From an uncultured Hungatella sp. (GTDB lineage: Bacteria > Bacillota > Clostridia > Lachnospirales > Lachnospiraceae): a stretch of DNA of 64,000 bases. Shown piece after piece: positions 25,322 to 34,348 of the stretch (its first letter is position 1; each line of letters begins with the position of its first letter). The stretch is from positions 1 through 64,000 of the forward strand of contig CATLBO010000005.1 of NCBI GenBank assembly GCA_949879025.1, written 5' to 3'. The notes under the pieces are model-generated. The model saw only the letters and a list, made by a program, of their open reading frames with translations. It did no database searches and had not been told where the DNA came from. The position numbers and the translations under genes were made by a program.

Positions 25322-27811
25322 TCAGGAATCCTCCTTTATCACAGACTCTGCAAAATTCACGGATGCCATAGCGTCCCTGCAGTAGTGGTCTGCTCCAATC
25401 GTACGGGCGTATTCTTCTGTAAGCACAGCGCCGCCTACCATCACTTTTACCCATGGGGCATCTTTCCTCAGCCTTTTTATGGTTTCCTCCATGCTGGGAA
25501 CCGTAGTAGTCATTAAAGCGCTTAAGCCTACCAGCGGCACATGGTGTTCCACTGCCGTTTCCACAATACGCTCCGGCGCAACGTCTTTCCCCAGATCCAG
25601 CACTTCATAGCTGTAATTTTCCAAAAGGACTTTCACAATATTTTTTCCAATGTCATGAATGTCCCCTTTCACTGTGGCAAGCACTATAGTGCCTTTTTTC
25701 TCCTGGCTGAGACCTTTTTTTGACATCTCGTCTTTAATGACGTCAAAAGCCGCTTTGGCTGCTTCTGCACTCATAAGCAGCTGAGGGAGGAAAACAGTTC
25801 CCTTCTCAAACCCTTTTCCCACATAATCCAGGGCCGGAATCATCTCCTCATGAATAATATCCAGAGCACCTTTTTGGGCTAAAAGTTGTTTCACCGCCTC
25901 ATGGGCGCGCTCTTTCAGCCCCCTGCGGATACAGTCCCCAAGTTCCATGACATTCTGTCCTGCCGAAGGACTGGCAACTAAAGCGCTGGGGCGGCCAGAC
26001 GTCAGGCCTCTGCCTGCCATACTGCTGTTTTCGCCTTTCTCCCCTGCTGCTTTGGCGTCTCCGGCCCCGCTTCCTGCCGAAGTATTGCCATAAACTTCAA
26101 TATAGTCTCCACACTGTCTGTCCAGATCCGCCAGAGCCCGAAAACTGTAATAAGCTTTCATCATTACTTGGGAATTGGGGTTGATGATTGCTGCATTCAG
26201 CCCGTTTGTCATGGCCATAGTAAAAAATGCCCCATTGATAATCTCTCTCTGAGGAAGGCCGAAGGAAATATTTGACACCCCTAAAATCGTCTTCCCTCCC
26301 AGCTGGTCTTTCACTCTTCTCACTGTTTCCAAAGTGGTCAGAGCACCTTTGCTGTCAGAGCTTACAGTCAGGCAGAGTCCGTCAATCAGAATATCCTTTG
26401 CCTGAATTCCATATTCGGCTGCCTTTTTGTAGATCTTTTCTGCTACTTGAATCCGCCCGTCTGCCGTATCCGGTATCCCCTTCTCGTCCAGGGCTAAGGC
26501 TACCACCACGCCGCCATACCGCTTTACCAAGGGAAATATTGCCTCCATGGATTCTTTCTTCCCATTGACGGAATTAATCAGCGGTTTTCCGTTATAAATT
26601 CTCATGGCACGCTCCATGGCCGTTAGATCTGACGTGTCAATCTGCAGGGGCAGATCAATGATGCTCTGCAGTTCTTTGATGACTTCTTCCATCATACGAG
26701 GCTCGTCAATCTCCGGCAGGCCTACATTTACATCAAGTATATGGGCACCCTGATCCTGCTGAACCACGCCCTCCTGAAGAATGTATTCCAGATTATGTTC
26801 CCTTAAAGCCTGCTTAAATCTAGACTTCCCGGTAGGGTTAATCCGTTCCCCGATAATCACTGGGTCTCTGTCTATTACCACGGCATGGGTGTAGGAAGAA
26901 ACCACTGTCCGGTTTTTCTGGCCCGGCAATACCTGTCTCTGGTTTTTGCATCGGTCTGTCAGCTTCCTGATATGCCCTGGCGTGGTTCCGCAGCATCCGC
27001 CCAGCACATTGGCACCCATCTGTCCGATTTCTTCCATTACGGCTGCAAACTGATCTTCATCAATATCGTACACTGTAGTTCCTTTTTCACTTCTGGGAAG
27101 TCCTGCATTTGGGTTGACAATCACCGGTATTGATGCAGCAGCCAGGATTTCTTTTAAAATATCTTTCATCTGTACTGGTCCCAGGCCGCAGTTAATTCCC
27201 AGGGCATCTACACCCAGCCCCTCCAGCAGTGCCACGGCGGACTCCACATTTCCTCCGGTCAGAAGCTTTCCTTTTCCGTCAAATATCATGGTAGCAAACA
27301 CTGGAAGGCTGCTGTTCTCCTTTGCCGCCAGTACTGCCGCCTTGGCCTCATAGCTGTCGCTCATGGTTTCTATCAGGATCAGATCCGCTCCTGCCTGGCA
27401 TCCTGTTATCACAACTTCTCTGTATATGTGATAGGCATCATCAAAGTCCAGGTCCCCCAAAGGTTTCAAAAGCTTCCCTGTAGGCCCCAGATCCAGGGCC
27501 ACAAATCCTTTTCCTGCCTTTTTTACGGCCCATCTGGCATTCTCTACAGCCGCCTTTATAATTGCTTTTAAATCAAAATCTCCTCCTGCCGGATATTTGA
27601 GCCTGTTGGCGCCAAAGGTATTTGTAGTCACAATATCGCATCCTGCTTCCAGATAAGACCCGTGAATTTCCTTTAAAATCTCCGGATGCAGCAAATTCCA
27701 AGTTTCCGGCAGCTCTCCCGCCTTAAGCCCTTTGGCCTGCAAAAGGCTTCCCATGCCTCCGTCGCAAAACACTTTCCGCCTGCTGATCTCTTCCAGTATA
27801 TTGGTACTCAT
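25322..27811 (-). CDS. metH: Cobalamin-dependent methionine synthase, without reactivation domain
   Basis: An 829-residue enzyme that moves a methyl group from methyl-tetrahydrofolate to homocysteine. Homocysteine domain: residues 1-290, zinc Cys in GINCGLGP and GGCCGTTPGH. Folate domain: about 310-570 (GERINPTGKSRFKQALR, DVNVGLPEIDE). Cobalamin domain: about 630-829 with the cobalt ligand in KGDIHDIGKNIV. A 40-residue Ala/Gly/Ser-rich linker (around 572-615) is unusual. The S-adenosylmethionine reactivation domain is missing and is supplied by the gene just upstream, which overlaps by four bases. Confidence 0.96.
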   Translation of the reverse strand: MSTNILEEISRRKVFCDGGMGSLLQAKGLKAGELPETWNLLHPEILKEIHGSYLEAGCDIVTTNTFGANRLKYPAGGDFDLKAIIKAAVENARWAVKKAGKGFVALDLGPTGKLLKPLGDLDFDDAYHIYREVVITGCQAGADLILIETMSDSYEAKAAVLAAKENSSLPVFATMIFDGKGKLLTGGNVESAVALLEGLGVDALGINCGLGPVQMKDILKEILAAASIPVIVNPNAGLPRSEKGTTVYDIDEDQFAAVMEEIGQMGANVLGGCCGTTPGHIRKLTDRCKNQRQVLPGQKNRTVVSSYTHAVVIDRDPVIIGERINPTGKSRFKQALREHNLEYILQEGVVQQDQGAHILDVNVGLPEIDEPRMMEEVIKELQSIIDLPLQIDTSDLTAMERAMRIYNGKPLINSVNGKKESMEAIFPLVKRYGGVVVALALDEKGIPDTADGRIQVAEKIYKKAAEYGIQAKDILIDGLCLTVSSDSKGALTTLETVRRVKDQLGGKTILGVSNISFGLPQREIINGAFFTMAMTNGLNAAIINPNSQVMMKAYYSFRALADLDRQCGDYIEVYGNTSAGSGAGDAKAAGEKGENSSMAGRGLTSGRPSALVASPSAGQNVMELGDCIRRGLKERAHEAVKQLLAQKGALDIIHEEMIPALDYVGKGFEKGTVFLPQLLMSAEAAKAAFDVIKDEMSKKGLSQEKKGTIVLATVKGDIHDIGKNIVKVLLENYSYEVLDLGKDVAPERIVETAVEHHVPLVGLSALMTTTVPSMEETIKRLRKDAPWVKVMVGGAVLTEEYARTIGADHYCRDAMASVNFAESVIKEDS

Positions 27812-28494
27812 AAGTTTTCCCTCCTATAAAGGCAATCTGTCTTATTGCATGCTGTGCATCCTTTTATATTCCATTTGTCCCCATCTGAAGCAGCCTGAAC
27901 ATCTGTATTCCAGCTTCGCTTTGCCGGGGCCGGACTGACCCCTATGACCGCTGTCACCGATTTTGACGGCATCATCAGCAGACTGTCTGTCAGAGTTATG
28001 CCTATGCGCTTTCCTGCCTCCAGCCCCCATATAAGCGCCGGCTGGCAGTTCAGGGAAAAATCCCCGTATCCCGGGCTGAAACGGGGCCGCAGATACAAGC
28101 CTTTCTTTTCATATTCCTGTCGTATTTCCTGATTAATCTGATCACAGTAATCCTCAAGCATGGCAGAGGCGGCAGCCTGCATCACCACTGCCCTGCTCAT
28201 CTGCACATGGCTGTATCTGCGAATCAGGTTGTCTGCCTGAACCCCCAGGGTAGCTGCAAACAGCACCACATGGCTGCAGCCTTTCAGGTTTTTCTCCAAT
28301 GCCTGGCTTTCTGTCTGAAAGCATCCCATATCCAGTCTCCCATCCTGAATGGAAATGGGGAACTCTTTATAGCAGGATCTTTTTTCTGCCCTTTTCTCTA
28401 ATTCCTGCCAGCATTCCTCTGCCAGTTTCAGCGTCTGTTCATCAGCCATATTTCCTTTATATCCCAGATATCGAAAGGTTTCTTCAAGATTCAT
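27808..28494 (-). CDS. Stand-alone methionine synthase reactivation-domain protein
   Basis: A 228-residue protein equal to the C-terminal activation domain of MetH, which uses S-adenosylmethionine to remethylate oxidised cobalamin. It has RPRFSPGYGDFSL and SLLMMPSKSVTAVIG, the family's SAM and cobalamin contact motifs, plus a Cys-rich end (CTACNKTDCLYR). Its stop overlaps the metH ATG (ATGA), giving one reactivation subunit made with each MetH. GGAGG lies six bases upstream, and a good promoter is at 28593-28621. No SAM or cobalamin riboswitch was found in the leader. Confidence 0.93.
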   Translation of the reverse strand: MNLEETFRYLGYKGNMADEQTLKLAEECWQELEKRAEKRSCYKEFPISIQDGRLDMGCFQTESQALEKNLKGCSHVVLFAATLGVQADNLIRRYSHVQMSRAVVMQAAASAMLEDYCDQINQEIRQEYEKKGLYLRPRFSPGYGDFSLNCQPALIWGLEAGKRIGITLTDSLLMMPSKSVTAVIGVSPAPAKRSWNTDVQAASDGDKWNIKGCTACNKTDCLYRRENL

Positions 28495-28592
28495 CGTTTG
28501 CCTCCCCTGCCTGTTCGAAACCCATTATGAATCTTCCCTGCACTCTTTTCTGCAGTTTGGATTCTCAGACATTTTTTAAACTGCTGATTGCC

Positions 28593-28621
28593 ATTGTACT
28601 ATGACTTCCATGAAATGACAA
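28593..28621 (-). promoter_or_regulatory. Promoter of the metH operon
   Basis: TTGTCA, 17 bases, TACAAT on the minus strand; five of six matches in each hexamer. Leader of about 90 bases. Confidence 0.75.
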
Positions 28622-28780
28622 CAAAAAACACCACATCTATGCGGGTTTCTGGAACTCTAAAAGAGTTTTTAATGTCAACAGGTTCGGCTCAGATGTTCTC
28701 CGGCAAATTGTAATAATCCTCCTTTTGTGCAGATACCTGCCGCTTTTTCTCAAAAGATTCCGAAGATTAATCGCAGGAAA
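28622..28780. other. Gene-free stretch between metH operon and acetyltransferase promoters
   Basis: No gene is apparent. It contains TGTAATAATCCTC at 28709-28721, which recurs beyond the acetyltransferase gene at 29449-29461. Confidence 0.4.
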
Positions 28781-28810
28781 TGGACAATTTGAATTGTGAA
28801 ATGGTATAAT
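28781..28810 (+). promoter_or_regulatory. Promoter of the GNAT gene
   Basis: TGGACA, an 18-base spacer and a perfect TATAAT, 36 bases before the start codon. Confidence 0.75.
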
Positions 28811-28845
28811 AAAAGCACTGCCCATAATCTGACGGAGGATAGCAT

Positions 28846-29262
28846 ATGGAAATCAAGGTCGTAACAGATAGTGATAAAAAATTTGTAATGAGTATTGATA
28901 AGCATGTTGATGATACAGGCTATGCTAATCGGGTGTATACAAAATCTGCTTATGTTATATGGGAAAAAAAGCAGCAAATTGGAATCATAGTGCATTGCAT
29001 CCTGTGGGATAGTCTCCCATTTATGAATCTTATATATATCAAAGAAGAATATCGCAGGAAAGGATTTGCCAAACAGGCAATAATCTGTTGGGAGAATGAA
29101 ATGAAAAGCCAAGGTTATAAAATGACTTTGCTTTCAACGCAGGTTGACGAAAAAGCACAGCATTTATATCGAAAATTAGGATATGTGGATTGTGGGGGGC
29201 TATTATTTAATAATACGCCATTTGACCAGCCTATGGAAATGTTCCTTAGAAAAGTTTTATAG
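28846..29262 (+). CDS. GNAT family N-acetyltransferase
   Basis: A 138-residue acetyl-CoA-dependent acetyltransferase. Motif A is at about residues 64-75 (YIKEEYRRKGFAKQA, the R-R-x-G-x-A pyrophosphate loop), and HLYRKLGYVDCG is motif B. The acceptor is unknown. Base composition and codon use are clearly more AT-rich than most neighbours, and a short sequence is repeated on both sides (28709 and 29449), so it may have arrived by transfer. GGAGG lies seven bases before the ATG. Confidence 0.88.
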   Translation: MEIKVVTDSDKKFVMSIDKHVDDTGYANRVYTKSAYVIWEKKQQIGIIVHCILWDSLPFMNLIYIKEEYRRKGFAKQAIICWENEMKSQGYKMTLLSTQVDEKAQHLYRKLGYVDCGGLLFNNTPFDQPMEMFLRKVL

Positions 29263-29498
29263 AAAATACATTTTCAGTTTATCTCCTATTATTACCTGTA
29301 TATACCTAATTGGGGGATACAGGCTCGGCTGGAAATACTGGAGAGACAATCTCCGCTATTCATTCCAATACCGAATACAGCCTGCTGAAACCACTATGTA
29401 ACAGATTTGGCTGTCAATCAGTTTGGTCTGTGACATTTTTCAGCAGGCTGTAATAATCCTCTTTGCTTTAAAAGTCCCGCCGCCGATTAGGCGGCATG
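29263..29498. other. Gene-free region with a 14-bp inverted repeat
   Basis: ACAGCCTGCTGAAA (29377-29390) and TTTCAGCAGGCTGT (29438-29451) are perfect inverted repeats 47 bases apart. A GC-rich mini-hairpin (GCCGCC gatta GGCGGC) is at 29479-29495. I see no gene. Confidence 0.5.
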
Positions 29499-29577
29499 AA
29501 TTCAAGGATGTCAAATGCACCCACCTGACTTTCATGTATGGTGGTGCGTCCGCTGCCGGGCGCATGCAGGTTTATTA
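29499..29577 (-). repeat. 79-bp structured repeat, copy A
   Basis: About 77% identical, without gaps, to 31078-31156. It holds a stem (CACCCACC with GGTGGTG) whose central A-T pair is replaced by G-C in the other copy. Both copies lie at the 3' ends of minus-strand genes. Confidence 0.75.
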
Positions 29578-29605
29578 TCCACACCAGTTGTTATATTCTA
29601 CTTTA

Positions 29606-30763
29606 TTACACTGCTTTATTCTTTAGCGGATTAAAAAATGCAAAATCAAATGTTCCTCCATATACGCCCTGATATGTTATAAATATGTATTTCTTATCTC
29701 TTGTCACATCCATATTACACTCATACTGCCTCCATTCATTTTCACGAAAATACTGAATAAATACAGAAACGCTTTTTCCATATCTCTCTATGGGTATGTA
29801 AACCGTAATCTCACCAGAATCTTCCCGATTTATGGAATATACCTCTGACAACGGATTTCCGCTGTTTTCTTCCAGTTCCATCCATTTATTCTGGCTCTTC
29901 GAGATTATCAGATCATTTCCTTCTTCCCTGTCAATGCAGCAAAAAACCATGCCATCATATTCCTGCAGTTCGAAACGGCATGCATCCATATCCTCCTCCT
30001 CAAAAGAGGCATAGGAGTTAATATACAGTCCGTCATCCCAAATTCCAAAATCCAGAACTCCCCCTCTCCCATATACATGCTCATAACCGTTCTGATAATC
30101 AGCTTCGCTTTTGTAGGAAATTAAAATTGCTTTCATTCCGCTTTCCCTGGCATACTCCTGTAAGCATTTGACAGCAGCCGGTTTATTCCTCTCCAGTTCT
30201 GTTAAATCCTGGTTTTCACAGTCATCAATTCTGATGTTTATAGAATATTCCTTCATAAAGTTTTTAAAATCTCCGGTCTCATATGACTTTTCAAGCATAT
30301 ATTTCACATGGCAGGATGGAAAGGAGTCATCGGGTCTCTCTTTTTCCTTATATTCCAGATAAATGTCATATATGTCGTAGCCCAGCAAATCCCTAAAATA
30401 TGCTTCCGCCTCATTTCTGATCTGTTCCTGCTGAAAATTATCCCTCCCCCGCAGACCAGGTTCTTCCCCATTTATATGAACCTGGAACTTTTTATCCCCG
30501 CAAATCATAGAAACTATTACATATCCATTTGCCCATGGAAGCGGGTCAGTATCCCCTATCTCCATACATATTTCTGTATCCACAATCTCTGGTATAAATC
30601 CATATTTATTTCGGATATAGTCTGCTGCATTTTCCTTTCCCTGCTCTTCAATATGATCCATACGCATCTTCTCTTCTTTTGAATATCCGCAGGCACATAA
30701 AAAGATGCACATAAGAGAGATTATAATTCCTAATGACAGCAATTTTAAAAAGCGGTGATACAT
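29606..30763 (-). CDS. Hypothetical lipoprotein
   Basis: A 385-residue exported protein with an N-terminal hydrophobic segment and lipobox FLCAC (Cys about residue 25). The mature part is acidic and Tyr-rich without repeats or a domain I recognise. GGAGG lies six bases before the ATG. It is AT-richer than most of the window and is a single-gene unit, followed by the structured repeat at 29499-29577. Confidence 0.75.
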   Translation of the reverse strand: MYHRFLKLLSLGIIISLMCIFLCACGYSKEEKMRMDHIEEQGKENAADYIRNKYGFIPEIVDTEICMEIGDTDPLPWANGYVIVSMICGDKKFQVHINGEEPGLRGRDNFQQEQIRNEAEAYFRDLLGYDIYDIYLEYKEKERPDDSFPSCHVKYMLEKSYETGDFKNFMKEYSINIRIDDCENQDLTELERNKPAAVKCLQEYARESGMKAILISYKSEADYQNGYEHVYGRGGVLDFGIWDDGLYINSYASFEEEDMDACRFELQEYDGMVFCCIDREEGNDLIISKSQNKWMELEENSGNPLSEVYSINREDSGEITVYIPIERYGKSVSVFIQYFRENEWRQYECNMDVTRDKKYIFITYQGVYGGTFDFAFFNPLKNKAV

Positions 30764-30984
30764 ATTGCGCCTCCAGTCTGTTATTGATTATTTCACATGG
30801 CTTATGTCATGTTCTGTAATAGCGTCTTCTATTGCAAGAATCTATTTCAGTCCACATTCCCGCAGAGGGAACGACGCAAATGCGTTTATAATTTTCAACT
30901 ACAAACTACACGTATATACTGTATCATACTAAAGAAAGTAGGTAAAGAGGATTCTGCCAGTCAAAACAAGACTAAAACAGAACA
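30764..30984. other. Gene-free region upstream of the lipoprotein
   Basis: An AT-rich stretch that presumably contains the lipoprotein promoter. A 67-codon plus-strand frame exists but has no ribosome binding site, so I do not call it. Confidence 0.35.
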
Positions 30985-31020
30985 GCCGGAGCATGACTGA
31001 TATGCTCCGGCATTCTTTTT
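30985..31020. terminator. Bidirectional terminator hairpin
   Basis: GCCGGAGCAT and ATGCTCCGGC form a perfect 10-base stem with a 7-base loop. TTTTTATTT follows on the plus strand and TGTTCTGTTTTAG on the minus strand, where it would end the flavoprotein transcript. Confidence 0.75.
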
Positions 31021-31077
31021 ATTTGCAGAAGCATCCCTTTTCCATAGGTTCACCCTTCCGCAAAAAACATATATTTC

Positions 31078-31156
31078 TATTCAGGTATGCCAAATACACC
31101 CGCCTGACTTTCGTGTGCGGCGGTGCGTCTCCGACCAGGTGCATGCAAGTTTATTT
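31078..31156 (-). repeat. 79-bp structured repeat, copy B
   Basis: Second copy of the element at 29499-29577; it covers the flavoprotein stop codon and the next 73 bases. The stem is CACCCGCC with GGCGGTG, showing a compensatory change relative to copy A. Confidence 0.75.
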
Positions 31157-33187
31157 TGTAACTGTTTCGCCTGCCAGCTTGCCAAATACAACCGTATCAA
31201 CAACCGCATTGCCGCCTAAACGGTTAGCTCCATGGATACCGCCTGTGATCTCGCCTGCTGCAACCAGGCCTTCGATTGGAGTTCCGTCCTCTTTCAGAAC
31301 ACGGCCTTCTGTATCAATCTTAACGCCGCCCATGGTATGGTGAACACATGCCTGACGTGGAGTTGCAACCCATGGTCCGTTCTCCAGCTTAACGCTGTAA
31401 AGAGTACGGCCAAACTCGTCCTCGCCGCTGTCTACGGAAGCATTAAACGTATCTACTGTAGCCTTCAGAGTCTCTGCATCGCATCCCAGCTTCTCGGCCA
31501 TCTCCTCCAGAGTATCGGCAATAATAATGTATCCCTGCTCCTCCATCTCCTTAAACGTAAAGCCGTCTGCTGTCAGCGCCGTCTCAACATCCGTATAGTC
31601 GCCGTCTGCGGACTCCAGGAAATAGAACATGGCATCCGGCTGAGACAGCACCTGCAAACAAATCTCATCACGGCGTCCGTCTTCTCTTACGAAGCGCTCG
31701 CCATTCTTATTGATAAAGATCTCCTGATCCGTGCCGTTTACGCAGCGGGCCGGATATTTGGTCAGGCCGCCGTCCTTCACGTTGCCAAGATACAGAAGCT
31801 GAATCTGTTCCATTTGATACAGGGCTGCGCCGATGTCCTGAGCCATCAGGATACCGTCACCCTGGGAGCAGCCGAAACGGTTGGTAGTGGGAACCTTGGA
31901 CAGGTCATTCCACTTTCCTGTCGTATTGTTGTCATTTACCATTTTAGAATTGGCTGCAAAACCGCCGGTAGCCAAAACCACGCCCTTGGAGGCCTGGAAC
32001 TTGTATGTATTGCCGTTAACATCCTCTGCCTCTACGCCTACTACCCGTCCTCTGTCATCCTGAATCAAGCTGGTAGCTGTTGTGGAGGTAAGCATCTCAA
32101 TATTATCGTCCTTGGCAATATTCTCCACATAGGTGGAAATGAAGCCGGTACCCATAGGCTTTGTGGAGGTATGGGTTCTCTGCCAAAGAGCTCCTGCGCC
32201 CTGACCGATGGTGTCATTAAATTCCATGCCCAGCCCCTTGATCCATTCATATCCTTCTACTGCATTGTCGCACAGAACCTTAACCAAATCAAGATCAGCC
32301 ACATTGTCTCCGCCGTTATAGGTTTGGAGGGTAAACCAGGCATCAGAATCAAACAAGGTAGTCTTTCCATCAGCCTGATGCTGCTTCCACTCTTCTGAAA
32401 CCGTATTAATCAACTCCTTGTGGGCATCATCCACAGGATCTACAGCAATGCCTGCCTCCAGAGTCTTCTTCACTGCATCACTCATCTCAACCTTGCTCTG
32501 CAGTTCTTCATCCGGGTTATTGTAAATTGCGCCGCAGACCAGAGTATCTCCGCCTACTGCACCGTTCTTCTCCACTACGATTACCTTTGCGCCGTTCTCT
32601 GAGGCGGAAATAGCCGCAGCCAGTCCGGCTCCGCCGCCGCCTACTACAATAACGTCGGCATCCATCTCAATCTCTTTTCCCGGTTCTTTCTCCACTTCCG
32701 TTTTCCACTCGTCCGCATTGGCACCTGCCTGAGTCAGGCAGTCTTCTACAGCAGACTTAATCGCTGCGCTTGTAATGGTAGCTCCCGCCACTGCATCAAC
32801 AGCAATAGACTGGTTCTCAACAATAGCAGCAGGAATGGAAACTGTGGGGACTGTTCCCTCTTTCACTCCGTCTACCAACGGGGAGCCGATACCAGGCGTT
32901 TCCTGGTTATCTGTCACGGTTACGGAAACGATGGAAGAATCATCCGTCACTACCTCTACGGTCACATCACCGTTCATGCCGCTCTTGGACGCAGTATAAG
33001 TGCCTGCCGTAAGCCCTCCGGCTTCTGCTGCCGTAGTTTCTTCCTCCTCTGCCTTGGTAGTCTGCTCCGGTGCGCTTGTTGTAGTTGTCTCCGGCGCAGC
33101 TGTGGTCGCCTCCTGGCTGCCTCCTGAGCATGCTGTCAAACTGACTGCCAGCATCACGGAAGCCACACATGATAGTTTTTTCTTCAT
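31151..33187 (-). CDS. Exported FMN/FAD flavoprotein reductase (fumarate/urocanate reductase-like)
   Basis: A 678-residue lipoprotein. The signal peptide ends in the lipobox SLTAC (Cys20) and is followed by a Thr/Glu/Ala-rich linker (about 22-55). An FMN-binding domain with the covalent-FMN motif DAVAGATITS sits at about 55-135, and a FAD-dependent reductase domain starts with ADVIVVGGGGAGLAA (about 170) and ends with GEITGGIHGANRLGG. Such proteins reduce fumarate, urocanate or other enoates at the outer face using electrons from the membrane. The acceptor is unknown. GGAGG is ten bases before the ATG; a near-consensus promoter is at 33240-33268. Confidence 0.92.
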   Translation of the reverse strand: MKKKLSCVASVMLAVSLTACSGGSQEATTAAPETTTTSAPEQTTKAEEEETTAAEAGGLTAGTYTASKSGMNGDVTVEVVTDDSSIVSVTVTDNQETPGIGSPLVDGVKEGTVPTVSIPAAIVENQSIAVDAVAGATITSAAIKSAVEDCLTQAGANADEWKTEVEKEPGKEIEMDADVIVVGGGGAGLAAAISASENGAKVIVVEKNGAVGGDTLVCGAIYNNPDEELQSKVEMSDAVKKTLEAGIAVDPVDDAHKELINTVSEEWKQHQADGKTTLFDSDAWFTLQTYNGGDNVADLDLVKVLCDNAVEGYEWIKGLGMEFNDTIGQGAGALWQRTHTSTKPMGTGFISTYVENIAKDDNIEMLTSTTATSLIQDDRGRVVGVEAEDVNGNTYKFQASKGVVLATGGFAANSKMVNDNNTTGKWNDLSKVPTTNRFGCSQGDGILMAQDIGAALYQMEQIQLLYLGNVKDGGLTKYPARCVNGTDQEIFINKNGERFVREDGRRDEICLQVLSQPDAMFYFLESADGDYTDVETALTADGFTFKEMEEQGYIIIADTLEEMAEKLGCDAETLKATVDTFNASVDSGEDEFGRTLYSVKLENGPWVATPRQACVHHTMGGVKIDTEGRVLKEDGTPIEGLVAAGEITGGIHGANRLGGNAVVDTVVFGKLAGETVTK

Positions 33188-33239
33188 TACAAACCATCCT
33201 CCCTTATACTTTGTTAGGCGCCTATGGCACCTTGCCCTT

Positions 33240-33268
33240 ACTATACCTCTTTGGCAGAAAAATGTCAA
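33240..33268 (-). promoter_or_regulatory. Promoter of the flavoprotein gene
   Basis: TTGACA, 17 bases, TATAGT on the minus strand, 53 bases before the start codon: one of the strongest promoters in the window. Confidence 0.85.
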
Positions 33269-33434
33269 CCGCATTTTTGTGCATTTTATCCATAAAAATA
33301 TGATTATTTTTTCATCATTTAGGTATTTTTATTCAATCTCCGGCCTTATAGATGCTTTGCCAGCATTGAAAACAGCATGCATCACAGCCAAAGCAGCCAT
33401 AATGCATGCCGTAAACACCTGTAAAACAGAACCG

Positions 33435-34304
33435 TTATTTTCCCCTTCCCAGAATCTCTGACAGGTTCTCCTGTATCTGCGCTGCCACATCAGGCTTGTT
33501 CATAGAATAAATATGTATTCCATTGACCCCATTGGCAATCAGATCAATAATCTGTTCCGTGGCATAGGCAATTCCTGCCTGCTTCATAGCCGCCGGATTG
33601 TCTCCAAACCGATCCACAATGGCTTTAAACCGTGACGGCAGGTACGTACCGGACATGTGGCAGATCCTTTGGATCTGGGACGCATTTGTCACTGGCATAA
33701 TTCCTGCCACCACCGGCACGGTAATTCCTCTTTCCCGAATCCGGTAAAGATAATTATAAAGAATATTGTTGTCAAAGAACATCTGAGTCGTGACAAAATC
33801 GCAGCCTGCTTCCACTTTCTGTTTCAGATAGGTAATGTCTTCCATCTTATTAGCAGATTCCACATGGCCTTCCGGGTAACAGGCCGCCCCGATGCAGAAA
33901 TCCCCGCTGTGCTTAATCTGGGAGATCAATTCCGAGGCATACCTGTAATCATGGGCAGTTCTTCCGCCCTCTGGTATATCTCCCCGCAAGGCCAGCACAT
34001 TCTCAATGCCCTTATCCTTCAGCTCCTGCAAAACATGGAGGACATGCTCTTTTGTAGAAGACACACATGTCAAATGGGCCAGTGTAGGTACCTGGTATTC
34101 ATTGTTTAAGGCAGCGGCAATATCCACCGTATATCGGCTGGTTCCTCCTCCCGCTCCGTAAGTCACGCTCATAAAATCCGGCATCAGTTCTGCGATTTTC
34201 CTGGCAGCCGCCTCCACGGTTTCATATTTGTCTTCCGTTTTAGGAGGAAACACCTCAAAGGAAAGGGTCGGCCTTCCCTGACTTAATATGTCACTTATCT
34301 TCAT
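33435..34304 (-). CDS. metF: 5,10-Methylenetetrahydrofolate reductase
   Basis: A 289-residue FAD enzyme producing methyl-tetrahydrofolate for methionine synthase or the Wood-Ljungdahl pathway. Family motifs: LSFEVFPPKTE, SVTYGAGGGTS, NVLALRGDIPEGG, TTQMFFDN and AGIMPVTN. AGGAG lies nine bases before the ATG. It starts 44 bases after hflC and may be cotranscribed with hflK-hflC. metH is about 5.6 kb away on the same strand. Confidence 0.95.
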   Translation of the reverse strand: MKISDILSQGRPTLSFEVFPPKTEDKYETVEAAARKIAELMPDFMSVTYGAGGGTSRYTVDIAAALNNEYQVPTLAHLTCVSSTKEHVLHVLQELKDKGIENVLALRGDIPEGGRTAHDYRYASELISQIKHSGDFCIGAACYPEGHVESANKMEDITYLKQKVEAGCDFVTTQMFFDNNILYNYLYRIRERGITVPVVAGIMPVTNASQIQRICHMSGTYLPSRFKAIVDRFGDNPAAMKQAGIAYATEQIIDLIANGVNGIHIYSMNKPDVAAQIQENLSEILGRGK

Positions 34305-34348
34305 TTCTGTCTGCTCCTGTTCTCCCTATTTCTGTACTTTCAAAGTCC

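Noticed and set aside
28637-28825. 62-codon minus-strand frame between metH and GNAT genes.
   Set aside because: No ribosome binding site, and it runs through the GNAT promoter.
30797-31000. 67-codon plus-strand frame upstream of the bidirectional terminator.
   Set aside because: No ribosome binding site and no protein-like composition; the terminator is adequately explained by the flavoprotein transcript.
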